From positions 3,410,001 through 3,474,000 of the forward strand of contig CBDASI010000002.1 of assembly GCA_965199585.1 (NCBI GenBank): a stretch of 64,000 nucleotides of DNA, in the 5' to 3' direction. The stretch comes from JAVVHH01 sp965199585 (GTDB taxonomy: Bacteria; Pseudomonadota; Alphaproteobacteria; Acetobacterales; Acetobacteraceae). Position 1 is the first letter of the stretch; each line of letters starts with the position of its first letter. Both the position numbers and the translations under genes were made by a program. Shown here in pieces: positions 1-8,130 of the stretch. Below the pieces are notes generated by a model that saw nothing but the letters and a program-made list of their open reading frames with translations, had not been told where the DNA came from and did no database searches.

Positions 1-247
1 CGGCCAGAATGACCTCCTCGCCGCTGGTGTTGAAGTCGAGCAGGCGGTTGTCGAAGTCGAGCACCGTCTGCACGAACGGCACCTTGGCGTGCAGCCCGGC
101 CTCCTTGATGACGCGGACGGGCTGGCCGAACTGGGTGATCAACACCTGCTGGGTCTGTGAGACGGTGAACAAACTGGCGCCGGCCACCACGACGATGATG
201 ACGATTAGCGCCAGGCCGGCGATCGCCGCCGTTCCCAACCGGTTCAC
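1..247 (-). CDS. hflC: HflC protease modulator, partial (N-terminal part)
   Basis: N-terminal part of HflC, the SPFH-family membrane protein that forms a complex with HflK around FtsH and modulates its proteolysis. On the minus strand it starts with GTG (MNRLGTAAIAG), and this GTG overlaps the hflK stop codon (GTGA), which indicates translational coupling. A hydrophobic transmembrane stretch (about residues 8-25) is followed by the typical SPFH opening VSQTQQVLITQFGQPVRV. The gene runs off the left edge of the window, so only about 82 residues are present. Confidence 0.93.
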   Translation of the reverse strand, partial: MNRLGTAAIAGLALIVIIVVVAGASLFTVSQTQQVLITQFGQPVRVIKEAGLHAKVPFVQTVLDFDNRLLDFNTSGEEVILA

Positions 248-1470
248 TGCGGCGCCCCCGCACGGGGCAAGACCTGTGCAGCCGCCGGTGCCGGCGCGGC
301 GCGCGGCAGGACGCTGGTGTCGAGCGGAAGGTAGGGCACGACGCCCTTGAGTTGGTCGTCGACCACGATCGACGGTGTTTTGGCCAGGATATCCTGCATC
401 GTGTCGATGTAGAGGCGCTTCAACGTTACGTCCTTAGCCTGCGCGTAAGCCTTGTAAACACTGAGGAAGCGCTGTGCCTGACCGGTAGCCTCTGCCACGG
501 AAGCGCGCTTGGAGCCTTCTGCCTCGGCCACGAGGCGAGCGGAGTCGCCTCGCGCCCGCGGGACGATGTCGTTACGGTAGCTCTCGGCCTCATTGCGGAC
601 GCGCTCGGCATCCGTGTTGGCGCGCTGCACGTCGCGGAAGCTCTCGATGACGGCAGCCGGCGGATCTACCTTCTGCAACTGCACCTGCGAGATCTCAACG
701 CCTGAACCGTATTGGTCGAGAATCGCCTGCGTTCCCGTCATCACGTCCTGCTCGATGCGGGCACGGGCTTCAGTCAGCGCTGGCTGGATCGGCGTGCGGC
801 CAATTACCTGCCGCATCATGCTCTCGGCCGCGGCGCGCACGGTTTCGGCCGGGTTGCGAGTGTTGAACAGGAACTCCTTGCCGTCCTTGATCTTCCAGAA
901 CACGGAGAAGTTGATGTCGATGATGTTCTCGTCACCGGTCAGCATTAGAGCCTCGGCCGGCACCTCGCGGCCCACGGCCTCGGCGCGATCCAGGCGGTCG
1001 GTCGGCGTACGGACGCCTACCTCGATGCGATTAACGCGCGTCACCGACGGGGTGAGCACGGTTTCGATCGGCCAGGGAAGGTGATAGCGCAGGCCCGGAT
1101 AGGTGTAGCCCTCGAACGCGCCGAAGCGGAGCACGACGCCCTGCTCGTCCGGCTGCACCCGATAGATACCGCTCGCCAACCACAGCCCGGCGGCCACAAG
1201 CGCTACCAGCCCGACTAGGCGGCCATTGCCGACCTGTCCGCGACCGGGTCCACCGCCGCCGGGCACAAAGCGCCGTGCTTGCTGCTGCAGCCGTTGAATT
1301 ATCTCTTCGAAGTCCGGCAGGCCCGGTCCACCCTGACCGTTACCATTGCCGGGGCCGCGACCGCCGCCATTGCCCCAAGGCCCGCGCTCGGGGCCCTTGC
1401 CACCGGACGGCGGCTTGCCACCCGGGTTGCCCCACGGGCCACCGGTGTTGCCACCATTGTTCCACGACAT
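244..1470 (-). CDS. hflK: HflK protease modulator
   Basis: SPFH/band-7 membrane protein, partner of HflC in the FtsH-regulating complex at the inner membrane, with most of the protein in the periplasm. The 408-residue product has a Gly/Pro/Asn-rich cytoplasmic N-terminus (about 1-50), a single transmembrane segment (about 84-101), then the band-7 domain beginning near YRVQPDEQGVVLRFG. An Ala/Glu/Arg-rich helical region (RNEAESYRND, VAEAEGSKRAS) is typical of the family, and the C-terminus is Ala/Pro-rich. It is the first gene of a minus-strand hflK-hflC operon and is divergent from mrp across about 110 bp. Confidence 0.95.
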   Translation of the reverse strand: MSWNNGGNTGGPWGNPGGKPPSGGKGPERGPWGNGGGRGPGNGNGQGGPGLPDFEEIIQRLQQQARRFVPGGGGPGRGQVGNGRLVGLVALVAAGLWLASGIYRVQPDEQGVVLRFGAFEGYTYPGLRYHLPWPIETVLTPSVTRVNRIEVGVRTPTDRLDRAEAVGREVPAEALMLTGDENIIDINFSVFWKIKDGKEFLFNTRNPAETVRAAAESMMRQVIGRTPIQPALTEARARIEQDVMTGTQAILDQYGSGVEISQVQLQKVDPPAAVIESFRDVQRANTDAERVRNEAESYRNDIVPRARGDSARLVAEAEGSKRASVAEATGQAQRFLSVYKAYAQAKDVTLKRLYIDTMQDILAKTPSIVVDDQLKGVVPYLPLDTSVLPRAAPAPAAAQVLPRAGAPQ

Positions 1471-1580
1471 TCGGCTCAGCGGCTCCTGTGAACGGTCCGG
1501 ACCGCGCTCTTGGCGCTTTCACGGTCGCGTGCATATTGACCGCAGTCGCTGCGTTTACAAGAATTGGGGATTCACACGAA

Positions 1581-2672
1581 ATGGTAGCGCCGACGGAACA
1601 AGCTCTGCGGGATGCCCTGCGGGCCATCCGCGATCCGAAATCGGGCCGGGACATCGTCACCGCCGGTCTGGTCGACAGCCTACAGACCCGCGACGGGTTG
1701 GTTCAACTCACGCTAATCGGCGAGCGCGGCCAAGCCCAGTTGATGGAGACGCTGCGTCGGGAAGCCGAGAAGCTGCTCGCCCGGCAGCCCGGCGTGACCA
1801 ACGCCTCCGTCATTCTGACCGCACACCGCGCCCCGGCGCCCGAAGCGGCGCCCAAGCCGGCCCCGGCCCCACGGCCGTCATTGTTGGCCGACGTCAAGCA
1901 CGTCGTGGCGGTCGCGTCCGGCAAGGGCGGCGTCGGCAAGTCGACGACGGCGGTCAACCTGGCCGTCGCGTTCGCGCAAGCGGGTCACCGGGTCGGGCTG
2001 CTCGATGCGGATGTCTATGGCCCCAGCCTGCCGCGGATGCTGGGCGTGTCCGGCAAGCCGCCCATCGTGGACGGCAAGATGCAGCCGATCGAGGTCTGGG
2101 GATTGAAGGCGATGTCGATCGGCCTGCTGGTCGATGCGGACGGCGCGATGATCTGGCGCGGGCCGATGGTGATCAGCGCGCTCGAGCAGATGATGTCGCA
2201 GGTCAATTGGGGCCCGCTCGACATCATGGTCGTCGACATGCCGCCCGGCACCGGCGACGCGCAGCTCACCATGGCGCAGCGGGTTAGTCTCTCCGGCGCC
2301 GTGATCGTCTCGACGCCGCAGGACATCGCGCTGATCGACGCCCGGCGCGGGGTGCGGATGTTCGAGAAGGTCATGGTCCCCGTGCTCGGCGTGGTCGAGA
2401 ACATGAGCAGCTTCGCCTGCCCGCATTGCGGCGAGACGACGCATCTGTTCGGCCATGGCGGCGCCCGGCGTGAGGCCGAGACGCTCGGCGTGCCGTTCCT
2501 GGGCGAGGTGCCGCTGTTGCTCGACATCCGCGAGACCGGCGATGCCGGCACCCCGATCGTCGCCGCCGCGCCGGACAGCCCGGCGGCCAAGGCCTATGCG
2601 GCGATCGCCGAGCGGGTGTTGGCCGGCCTCGGCGGCGCCAGGCAGACCGGGCCGAAGATCGTGATGGACTAG
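1581..2672 (+). CDS. mrp: Mrp/ApbC family Fe-S cluster carrier ATPase
   Basis: P-loop NTPase of the Mrp/NBP35 family, a scaffold or carrier that delivers Fe-S clusters to apoproteins in the cytoplasm. The 363-residue protein has an N-terminal MIP18/DUF59-type domain (about 1-85), a Pro/Ala linker, then a deviant Walker A motif GKGGVGKST at about 114-122 and DADVYGPSLPRML. A CPHCG motif near the C-terminus supplies the bridging cluster cysteines. The open frame extends upstream into hflK, but the ATG at 1581 begins the recognisable domain. Its TAG stop overlaps the convergent thyX stop through a shared CTAG palindrome. Confidence 0.93.
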   Translation: MVAPTEQALRDALRAIRDPKSGRDIVTAGLVDSLQTRDGLVQLTLIGERGQAQLMETLRREAEKLLARQPGVTNASVILTAHRAPAPEAAPKPAPAPRPSLLADVKHVVAVASGKGGVGKSTTAVNLAVAFAQAGHRVGLLDADVYGPSLPRMLGVSGKPPIVDGKMQPIEVWGLKAMSIGLLVDADGAMIWRGPMVISALEQMMSQVNWGPLDIMVVDMPPGTGDAQLTMAQRVSLSGAVIVSTPQDIALIDARRGVRMFEKVMVPVLGVVENMSSFACPHCGETTHLFGHGGARREAETLGVPFLGEVPLLLDIRETGDAGTPIVAAAPDSPAAKAYAAIAERVLAGLGGARQTGPKIVMD

Positions 2673-3607
2673 CCCGGTGCGGTTTGGGCCTTGCCGATGA
2701 CGGTCATCAGCTCGGCCCATTCACGCTTGGACAACTTGCTGCCGGTCTGCTCGACGATTTCCCCCGCCAGCATGCGGCGAACAACATCGAGCATGCCGGC
2801 GGAGAACGTCACGGCGCCGACGCGGTATTCCTGGAACGCCTCGTAGGCTGCCGGCACCCACGCCTCGACCGATTTCAGCATCGCTGCCGCGTAGGCGCGG
2901 ATCTCGTATTGCGCATGCGGGTCCGCGCGCAACGACAGGAAGCTGAGCAGATTGTGGAGATCGGCCTTCCAATACCACTGCGTGTAGGTGTTGAGCGTGA
3001 GGTTCATGCGGGCGAGCTCACGCGCGAGGCCCTGGCGGTTCGGGTCGGCATCGCCCTCGTTCAGCATCCAGGCATAGTTGTCGTAGGTCCGCATCGCGTC
3101 GCTGCGCAGCATGTCCATCACCCGCGTTGCTTCGTTGCCCTCAAGGACATCGCCGCGGCCCTGCCGGTTGATCGAGCTCTGCGCGGCGAGATGCTCGGGC
3201 GACGGCAGGTAGAACTCCCGGTCCAGGATCGAGTAGCGGGCGGAGATCTCGTTCACGTTGGCCGTGCGATGCCGGATCCATTGCCGGGCCACGAAGATGG
3301 GCAGCTTCACGTGATACTTGATCTCGCACATCTCGAACGGCGTGCTGTGTCGGTGCCGCATCAGATAGCGGATCAGCCCGGCATCCTCGCTCACCTTGCG
3401 CGTGCCGCGGCCATAGCTGACGCGAGCCGCTTGGACGATGGCGGCGTCGTCGCCCATGTAGTCGATGACGCGGACGAAGCCGTGATCGAGGACGGGGATG
3501 GCCTCGAACAGCAACGCCTCCAGGGCGGGGACGGTAGGGCGCCGGGTCGCGGCGGTGTCGGCGCGGTGGGACTCGATCTCGGCGCGCTGAAGTTCGGTCA
3601 AAGGCAT
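2669..3607 (-). CDS. thyX: Flavin-dependent thymidylate synthase ThyX
   Basis: FAD-dependent thymidylate synthase that makes dTMP from dUMP using methylenetetrahydrofolate and NADPH. The ThyX signature RHRxxxxNExSxRYS is intact at residues 112-126 (RHRTANVNEISARYS). The 312-residue length assumes the start MPLTELQRAE. A longer frame extends to 3736, but its first 43 codons lie inside the tmRNA acceptor piece and look non-coding. No thyA is seen in this window. The gene is convergent with mrp and divergent from ssrA. Confidence 0.95.
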   Translation of the reverse strand: MPLTELQRAEIESHRADTAATRRPTVPALEALLFEAIPVLDHGFVRVIDYMGDDAAIVQAARVSYGRGTRKVSEDAGLIRYLMRHRHSTPFEMCEIKYHVKLPIFVARQWIRHRTANVNEISARYSILDREFYLPSPEHLAAQSSINRQGRGDVLEGNEATRVMDMLRSDAMRTYDNYAWMLNEGDADPNRQGLARELARMNLTLNTYTQWYWKADLHNLLSFLSLRADPHAQYEIRAYAAAMLKSVEAWVPAAYEAFQEYRVGAVTFSAGMLDVVRRMLAGEIVEQTGSKLSKREWAELMTVIGKAQTAPG

Positions 3608-3671
3608 GCCGCCCCCTAGCATCCGGAGGCGAGTTCGACTATATCGAGGTTGCTGGTCGCAAGACCATCTA

Positions 3672-3928
3672 TGGTGATAAACGGACGTTGGAATAAGCGT
3701 TGTGGACCCGGGGGCAGTGCCCGGCGCCTCCACCAAAACCCTTGATTGTCAGGGCTATGGGGGCGACACAGGTTCGACACGCGTGGTAAAGAGCTTCCTT
3801 TTGCCCGGCATGATACCGCCGTTATCGGGTCATATCACAAGTGCCAATGACAATCATCAGGCGCTCGCGATCGCTGCGTAAGCAGTGACACGCGCGGTTC
3901 GGGGGGTACCGGGCAACAGAAACCCCCC
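3672..3928 (+). ncRNA. ssrA: Two-piece (circularly permuted) tmRNA
   Basis: Permuted alphaproteobacterial tmRNA gene, which rescues stalled ribosomes. The acceptor piece comes first. It has a T-arm with stem CCGGG/CCCGG (3708-3712/3720-3724) and loop GGCAGTG, then acceptor strand CGCCTCC (3725-3731) and ACCA (3732-3735). After a spacer of about 23 nt, the coding piece opens with GGGGGCG (3759-3765), which pairs with CGCCTCC over 7 bp (one G-U), followed by the D-loop-like GACACAGGTTCGAC. The tag frame is at 3843-3881, and a GGGGGGT/ACCCCCC helix (3901-3928) lies near the 3' end. The outer ends, especially the 5' end, are approximate. sspB starts about 40 bp downstream. Confidence 0.92.
3843..3881 (+). 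other. tmRNA proteolysis tag reading frame
   Basis: Internal reading frame of the tmRNA, with resume codon GCC and stop TAA. It encodes ANDNHQALAIAA, so the tag added to stalled peptides would be alanine from the charged tmRNA followed by these 12 residues. The ANDN start matches alphaproteobacterial tags (known family feature). The ending AIAA instead of the common ALAA/AVAA is a variation read directly from the sequence. Confidence 0.88.
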
Positions 3929-3966
3929 ACTTTCCGTTTTAGAGCGTTGCAGCTAAAGGGGCGCGG

Positions 3967-4527
3967 ATGGAAGACGATCCCACCGATGCCCCGCCGCAGA
4001 CGCCCGAAAGCCTGTTGCCCTACGATCTTTGGACCGAGGAAGCCCTCCGGCAAGTCGTGATCATGGCGCTGGCCTATGCCGCCGAGCATGGCCTGCCCGG
4101 GGAACACCACTTTTACGTCTCATTCCGCACCGACGCGCGCGGGGTGTCCATTCCGCCCCGGCTGCTCGCCCAATACCCCAACGAGATGACCATCGTCCTG
4201 CAGCACCAGTTCTGGGACCTGAAGCTCGACGAGGCCGGTCAGCGCTTCTCGGTCGGCCTGTCGTTCGGCGGCGTGCCGTCGATCCTGTCGGTGCCGCTCG
4301 CCGCTGTCACCGGGTTCGCCGATCCGCACGTGCAGTTCGGCCTGCGCTTCCGGGCGCCTGAGGAGCACCCGGCCAACGACGCCGACGAACCCGTCACCAC
4401 CGTGCTCGATCCGGCACCCCCGGCTTTGGCGGCGCCGGAGTCGCAGGCCGATGCCGACGCTCCCGACAGCACCAACCAGGTCGTGAGCCTCGACGCCTTC
4501 CGTAAGCGCCCGCCCAGCAAGGACTGA
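3967..4527 (+). CDS. sspB: SspB, ClpXP adaptor (alpha type)
   Basis: Stringent starvation protein B homologue of the alphaproteobacterial type, a cytoplasmic adaptor that binds the ssrA tag and delivers tagged proteins to ClpXP. The 186-residue protein has the SspB core at about 15-125 (LPYDLWTEEALRQVV, HHFYVSFRT, PRLLAQYPNEMTIVLQHQFWDL, FGGVPSILSVPLAAVTGFADP). It then has an acidic, Pro/Ala-rich variable tail that normally ends in a ClpX-binding peptide. An AAAGGGG Shine-Dalgarno precedes the ATG. Its position directly downstream of ssrA puts adaptor and tag source together. Confidence 0.9.
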   Translation: MEDDPTDAPPQTPESLLPYDLWTEEALRQVVIMALAYAAEHGLPGEHHFYVSFRTDARGVSIPPRLLAQYPNEMTIVLQHQFWDLKLDEAGQRFSVGLSFGGVPSILSVPLAAVTGFADPHVQFGLRFRAPEEHPANDADEPVTTVLDPAPPALAAPESQADADAPDSTNQVVSLDAFRKRPPSKD

Positions 4528-4540
4528 GGAGACACCGAGC

Positions 4541-6193
4541 ATGAACGTCCCCGTCGCTCCCGCCCAAGCCCGGCCTGCGAACTTTCTCTACTCGCCGATG
4601 TTCCCGCTGGGTCCCCGCGACATCGCGTGGCGCAAGCTGGACATCGCGGGCGTCTCGACGGCGAGTTGCGACGGCCAAACAGTGCTGCGGATCAAGCCGG
4701 ACGCGCTCAGCGAGTTGGCGTTCCAGGCCTTCCACGACGTCTCTCACCTGCTGCGCCCCTATCACCTGCGCCAACTGCGCTCGATCCTCGACGATCCCGA
4801 GGCCAGCCCGAACGACCGGTTCGTGGCCCTCGATCTGCTCAAGAACGCCAACATCGCCGCTGGCGGCGTGCTGCCGATGTGTCAGGACACCGGCACCGCG
4901 CTGGTGTTCGGCAAGAAGGGCCAGCGCGTCTGGGTCGAGGGCGACGAGGAGGAGGCGATCTCCTGGGGCGTGCACCGCACCTACACCGAGACCAATTTGC
5001 GCTACTCGCAGATGGCGCCGCTGACGATGTACGACGAGGTCAACACCGGCAACAACCTGCCGGTACAGTTCGACATCATGGCCGCATCGGGCAACGACCA
5101 TGCTGACGAGATGAACCTCATGTTCATCGCCAAGGGCGGCGGATCGGCCAACAAATTCTTCCTGTTCCAGGAGACCCGGGCGATCCTGAACCCGGAGAAG
5201 TTGCTCGCCTATCTCGAGACCCGCATCAAGACGCTCGGCACCGCGGCCTGCCCGCCTTACCATCTCTCGATCGTCATCGGCGGCACCTCGGCCGAGCTCT
5301 GCCTCAAGACCTGCAAGCTAGCCTCGACCAAATATCTCGACCCGCTGCCAACCACGGGCAGCCCGTCCGCCCATGCTTTCCGCGACGTGGACATGGAGCA
5401 GAAGGTCCTTGAGCTGACCCGGCACACCGGCATCGGCGCACAGTTCGGCGGCAAGTACTTCTGCCACGACGTCCGCGTCATCCGTCTGCCGCGGCATGGC
5501 GCCAGCCTGCCGGTCGCCATCGGCGTCTCCTGCAGCGCCGACCGGCAGATCCTCGCCAAGATCACGCCCGAGGGCGTGTTCCTCGAGCAGCTCGAGACCG
5601 ATCCGTCGAAATACCTGCCCGAGATCGAGGAAGCGGAGGGCGACGTCGTCCGCATCGACCTCAACCAGCCGATGGAGACCATCCGTCGCACGCTGTCGCA
5701 ATATCCGGTTAAGACCCGGGTATCGCTGAACGGCCCCATGATCGTGGCGCGCGACATCGCGCATGCCAAGTTCAAGGAACGGCTCGACCGCGGCGAGGGC
5801 GTGCCGCAATACCTCAGGGATCACCCGGTCTACTACGCCGGCCCCGCCAAGACGCCCGCAGGCATGCCGACCGGCGCCTTCGGCCCGACCACGGCCGGGC
5901 GGATGGACAGCTACGTCGCCGAGCTGCAGCGCGCCGGCGGCTCCTTCGTCATGCTCGCCAAGGGCAACCGCTCCCGCGCCGTCCGCGATGCCTGCAAGGC
6001 CTATGGCGGCTTCTATCTCGGCAGCGTCGGCGGCCCGGCCGCCCGCCTGGCCCAGGACTGCATCACCAAGGTCGAGGTGCTGGAATATCCGGAACTCGGC
6101 ATGGAGGCGGTCTGGCGCATCGAGGTGAAGGACTTCCCGGCCTTCATCGTCATCGACGACAAGAACAACGATTTCTACGACGGATTGACCTAA
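4541..6193 (+). CDS. fumA: Class I (Fe-S) fumarate hydratase
   Basis: Iron-sulfur class I fumarase, which hydrates fumarate to L-malate in the TCA cycle. The 550 residues fit the single-chain family that fuses the alpha and beta halves. The MCQDTGTA segment (Cys114) is the characteristic cluster-ligand region, with further conserved segments GGGSANKFFLFQETRA, TAACPPYHLS and the beta-half GPTTAGRMDSYV. It lies 13 bp after sspB, preceded by GAGGAG, so the two are probably co-transcribed. The symbol is by family; fumB-type naming is equally possible. Confidence 0.93.
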   Translation: MNVPVAPAQARPANFLYSPMFPLGPRDIAWRKLDIAGVSTASCDGQTVLRIKPDALSELAFQAFHDVSHLLRPYHLRQLRSILDDPEASPNDRFVALDLLKNANIAAGGVLPMCQDTGTALVFGKKGQRVWVEGDEEEAISWGVHRTYTETNLRYSQMAPLTMYDEVNTGNNLPVQFDIMAASGNDHADEMNLMFIAKGGGSANKFFLFQETRAILNPEKLLAYLETRIKTLGTAACPPYHLSIVIGGTSAELCLKTCKLASTKYLDPLPTTGSPSAHAFRDVDMEQKVLELTRHTGIGAQFGGKYFCHDVRVIRLPRHGASLPVAIGVSCSADRQILAKITPEGVFLEQLETDPSKYLPEIEEAEGDVVRIDLNQPMETIRRTLSQYPVKTRVSLNGPMIVARDIAHAKFKERLDRGEGVPQYLRDHPVYYAGPAKTPAGMPTGAFGPTTAGRMDSYVAELQRAGGSFVMLAKGNRSRAVRDACKAYGGFYLGSVGGPAARLAQDCITKVEVLEYPELGMEAVWRIEVKDFPAFIVIDDKNNDFYDGLT

Positions 6194-6194
6194 A

Positions 6195-6599
6195 ATGCGG
6201 TTCACAGTCGACCGGATCGACCACATCGTCCTCAACTGCCGCGACGTCGAGATGACGGCGTCCTGGTTCCAGCGCGTGCTGGGCATGGAGCGCGAGGAAT
6301 TCGGCGAGGACGGCCGCACGGCGCTGAAGTTCGGCGGCCAGAAGATTAATCTCCGCCCGGCCGACGCGTCCGACCAGAAATGGATGAGCGGCGCCTCCAC
6401 CGAGCCCGGTCATGGCGACCTTTGCTTCATCACCGCGGTGCGGCCCGAAGACGTCGTTGATCACCTCGACGACTGCAAGATCAGCATCGTCGCCGGCCCG
6501 GTTGCCCGCGAGGGCGCGCTCGGCCGGATGGAGTCGGTCTACTGCCGCGACCCCGACGGCAACCTGATCGAGATCGCCTCGTACCTCACCCGGTCATGA
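6195..6599 (+). CDS. VOC family (glyoxalase-like) protein
   Basis: Single-domain vicinal-oxygen-chelate fold protein of 134 residues. It has the paired beta-alpha-beta layout of the family: DRIDHIVLNCRDVEMTASWFQRVLGM at the start and YCRDPDGNLIEIASY at the end, with a His near the start and a Glu near the end in the metal-ligand positions. The substrate cannot be read from the sequence; glyoxalase- and dioxygenase-like members both look like this. The ATG follows the fumarase stop after one base, and the gene overlaps the next by ATGA, so it belongs to the same transcription unit. Confidence 0.85.
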   Translation: MRFTVDRIDHIVLNCRDVEMTASWFQRVLGMEREEFGEDGRTALKFGGQKINLRPADASDQKWMSGASTEPGHGDLCFITAVRPEDVVDHLDDCKISIVAGPVAREGALGRMESVYCRDPDGNLIEIASYLTRS

Positions 6600-7135
6600 A
6601 CAATCGGCCGCTCGGCGTTGCGGCACTCGTCGCTTTCCTTCTCTGCATCCCGTTCGCCAACTGGCTGATCGGCAATGTCGGCACCGTCTGCGTGCCGCAG
6701 GGCCCCTGCCTGGTGCCGGTGCTGCCGGGGCTGCTGGCGCCGTCGGGCGTATTGGCGGCCGGCGCGGCGCTGGTGCTGCGCGACGTCGTGCAGCGCTGCC
6801 TGGGGGCGGGCTGGGGCCTTGGCGCTGTCATCGTCGGCTCGGCCCTGTCCGCTTTCCTCGCCCCGCCCGCCCTGGTCGCCGCCTCCGCCCTCGCCTTTCT
6901 GCTCAGCGAGTTCGCCGACTTCGCCATCTACACGCCGCTGCAACGCCGCCGCCTGGTGCTGGCCGTGCTACTCTCGTCCGGCGCCGGCCTGGTCATCGAC
7001 AGTCTTGTCTTCCTCTATTTCGCTTTCGGCAGCCTCGACCACCTGGCGGGCCAAGTCGTCGGCAAGGCCTGGGCGGTCCTGTTCAGCCTGCCGTTGATCC
7101 GCGTCTTGCGCCGGGTCGCGCCCACGCCCGCGTGA
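6596..7135 (+). CDS. VUT family transporter (YhhQ-like), putative queuosine precursor importer
   Basis: Integral membrane protein of 179 residues with about five to six hydrophobic segments (VAALVAFLLCIPFANWLIG, APSGVLAAGAALVLRDVVQ, GSALSAFLAPPALVAASALAFLLSEFADFAIY). It resembles the VUT/YhhQ family, whose E. coli member imports preQ0/preQ1. The family-typical FLLSEFADFAIYTPLQRR segment is present. The start overlaps the VOC stop (ATGA) and the stop overlaps the queA GTG (GTGA). Placement at the head of queA-tgt-queF-queG strongly supports a role in queuosine precursor uptake (inference from context). It is somewhat shorter than E. coli YhhQ. Confidence 0.82.
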   Translation: MNNRPLGVAALVAFLLCIPFANWLIGNVGTVCVPQGPCLVPVLPGLLAPSGVLAAGAALVLRDVVQRCLGAGWGLGAVIVGSALSAFLAPPALVAASALAFLLSEFADFAIYTPLQRRRLVLAVLLSSGAGLVIDSLVFLYFAFGSLDHLAGQVVGKAWAVLFSLPLIRVLRRVAPTPA

Positions 7136-8130
7136 ACCTTTCCGAGTTCGACTTTCCGCTGCCGCCGGATAGCATCGCCCACGCCCCTGCCCGCCCACGC
7201 GATTCCGCTCGCCTACTGCATGTCGGCGCCGGCCTGTCCGACCGCACGGTCATGGACCTGCCCGCGCTGCTGCAGCCCGGCGATCTCCTCGTCGCCAACG
7301 ACACCCGCGTCATCCCCGCCCAATTTGACGCCCGCCGCGGCGAGGCCCGCATCGGCCTCACGCTCGACCAGCCGCAGCCCGACGGTAGCTGGAGCGCGCT
7401 GGCCCGCAACGCCCGCCGCCTTAAGCCCGGCGACCGCCTCACCTTCCCGCGCGATCCGGCCCTCGAGGCCGAGATCCTCTCCCGCGACGCCGACACCGTG
7501 CGCGTCCGCTTCAACGGCCCGTTCGACGCCGCCGGCGACCTCGCTCTGCCGCCTTACATTGACCGCCCCACCGGCCCCACCGACGCCGATCAGTCCGACT
7601 ACCAGACCGTGTTCGCCGCCGACCCCGGCGCCGTCGCCGCACCCACCGCCGGGCTGCACTTCACCCCCCGCCTGCTCGCCGCTCTCGACGCGGCCGGCAT
7701 CGGCCGGGCGCTCGTCACGCTGCATGTCGGCGCCGGCACCTTCTTGCCGGTCCGCACCGACGACGTCGGCGATCACCGCATGCATGCCGAACGCGGCGAG
7801 ATCACCGAGGCCACGGCCGCCGCCATCAACGCCGCCAAGCGGGTCGTCGCCGTCGGCACCACGTCGCTGCGCCTGATCGAGAGCGCGACTGGCGAGGACG
7901 GCATCGTGCGCCCGTTCCGCGGCGATACCAGCCTGTTCATCACGCCGGGCTTCCGCTTCCGCCGGGTCGGCGCGCTGATGACCAACTTTCATCTGCCCCG
8001 CTCGACGCTGTTCATGCTGGTCTGCGCCTTCGCCGGCACCGACCGAATGCGCGCCGCCTACGCTCACGCCATTGCCTCAGGCTACCGGTTCTACAGCTAC
8101 GGCGACTCCTCGCTGCTGGAGCGTGCATGA
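7132..8130 (+). CDS. queA: S-adenosylmethionine:tRNA ribosyltransferase-isomerase QueA
   Basis: QueA transfers and isomerises the ribosyl part of SAM onto preQ1 already in tRNA, giving epoxyqueuosine at the wobble position. The 332-residue protein carries the family blocks FDFPLPPDSIAHAPARPRDSARLL, LLVANDTRVIPA, PPYIDRP, YQTVFAADPGAVAAPTAGLHF and HVGAGTFLPVR near the middle. The GTG start overlaps the stop of the upstream transporter, and the end overlaps tgt by ATGA, so translation is probably coupled throughout this block. Confidence 0.96.
   Translation: MNLSEFDFPLPPDSIAHAPARPRDSARLLHVGAGLSDRTVMDLPALLQPGDLLVANDTRVIPAQFDARRGEARIGLTLDQPQPDGSWSALARNARRLKPGDRLTFPRDPALEAEILSRDADTVRVRFNGPFDAAGDLALPPYIDRPTGPTDADQSDYQTVFAADPGAVAAPTAGLHFTPRLLAALDAAGIGRALVTLHVGAGTFLPVRTDDVGDHRMHAERGEITEATAAAINAAKRVVAVGTTSLRLIESATGEDGIVRPFRGDTSLFITPGFRFRRVGALMTNFHLPRSTLFMLVCAFAGTDRMRAAYAHAIASGYRFYSYGDSSLLERA

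Noticed and set aside
3608..3736. N-terminal extension of thyX
   Set aside because: The 43 extra codons lie in the tmRNA acceptor piece and are not ThyX-like.
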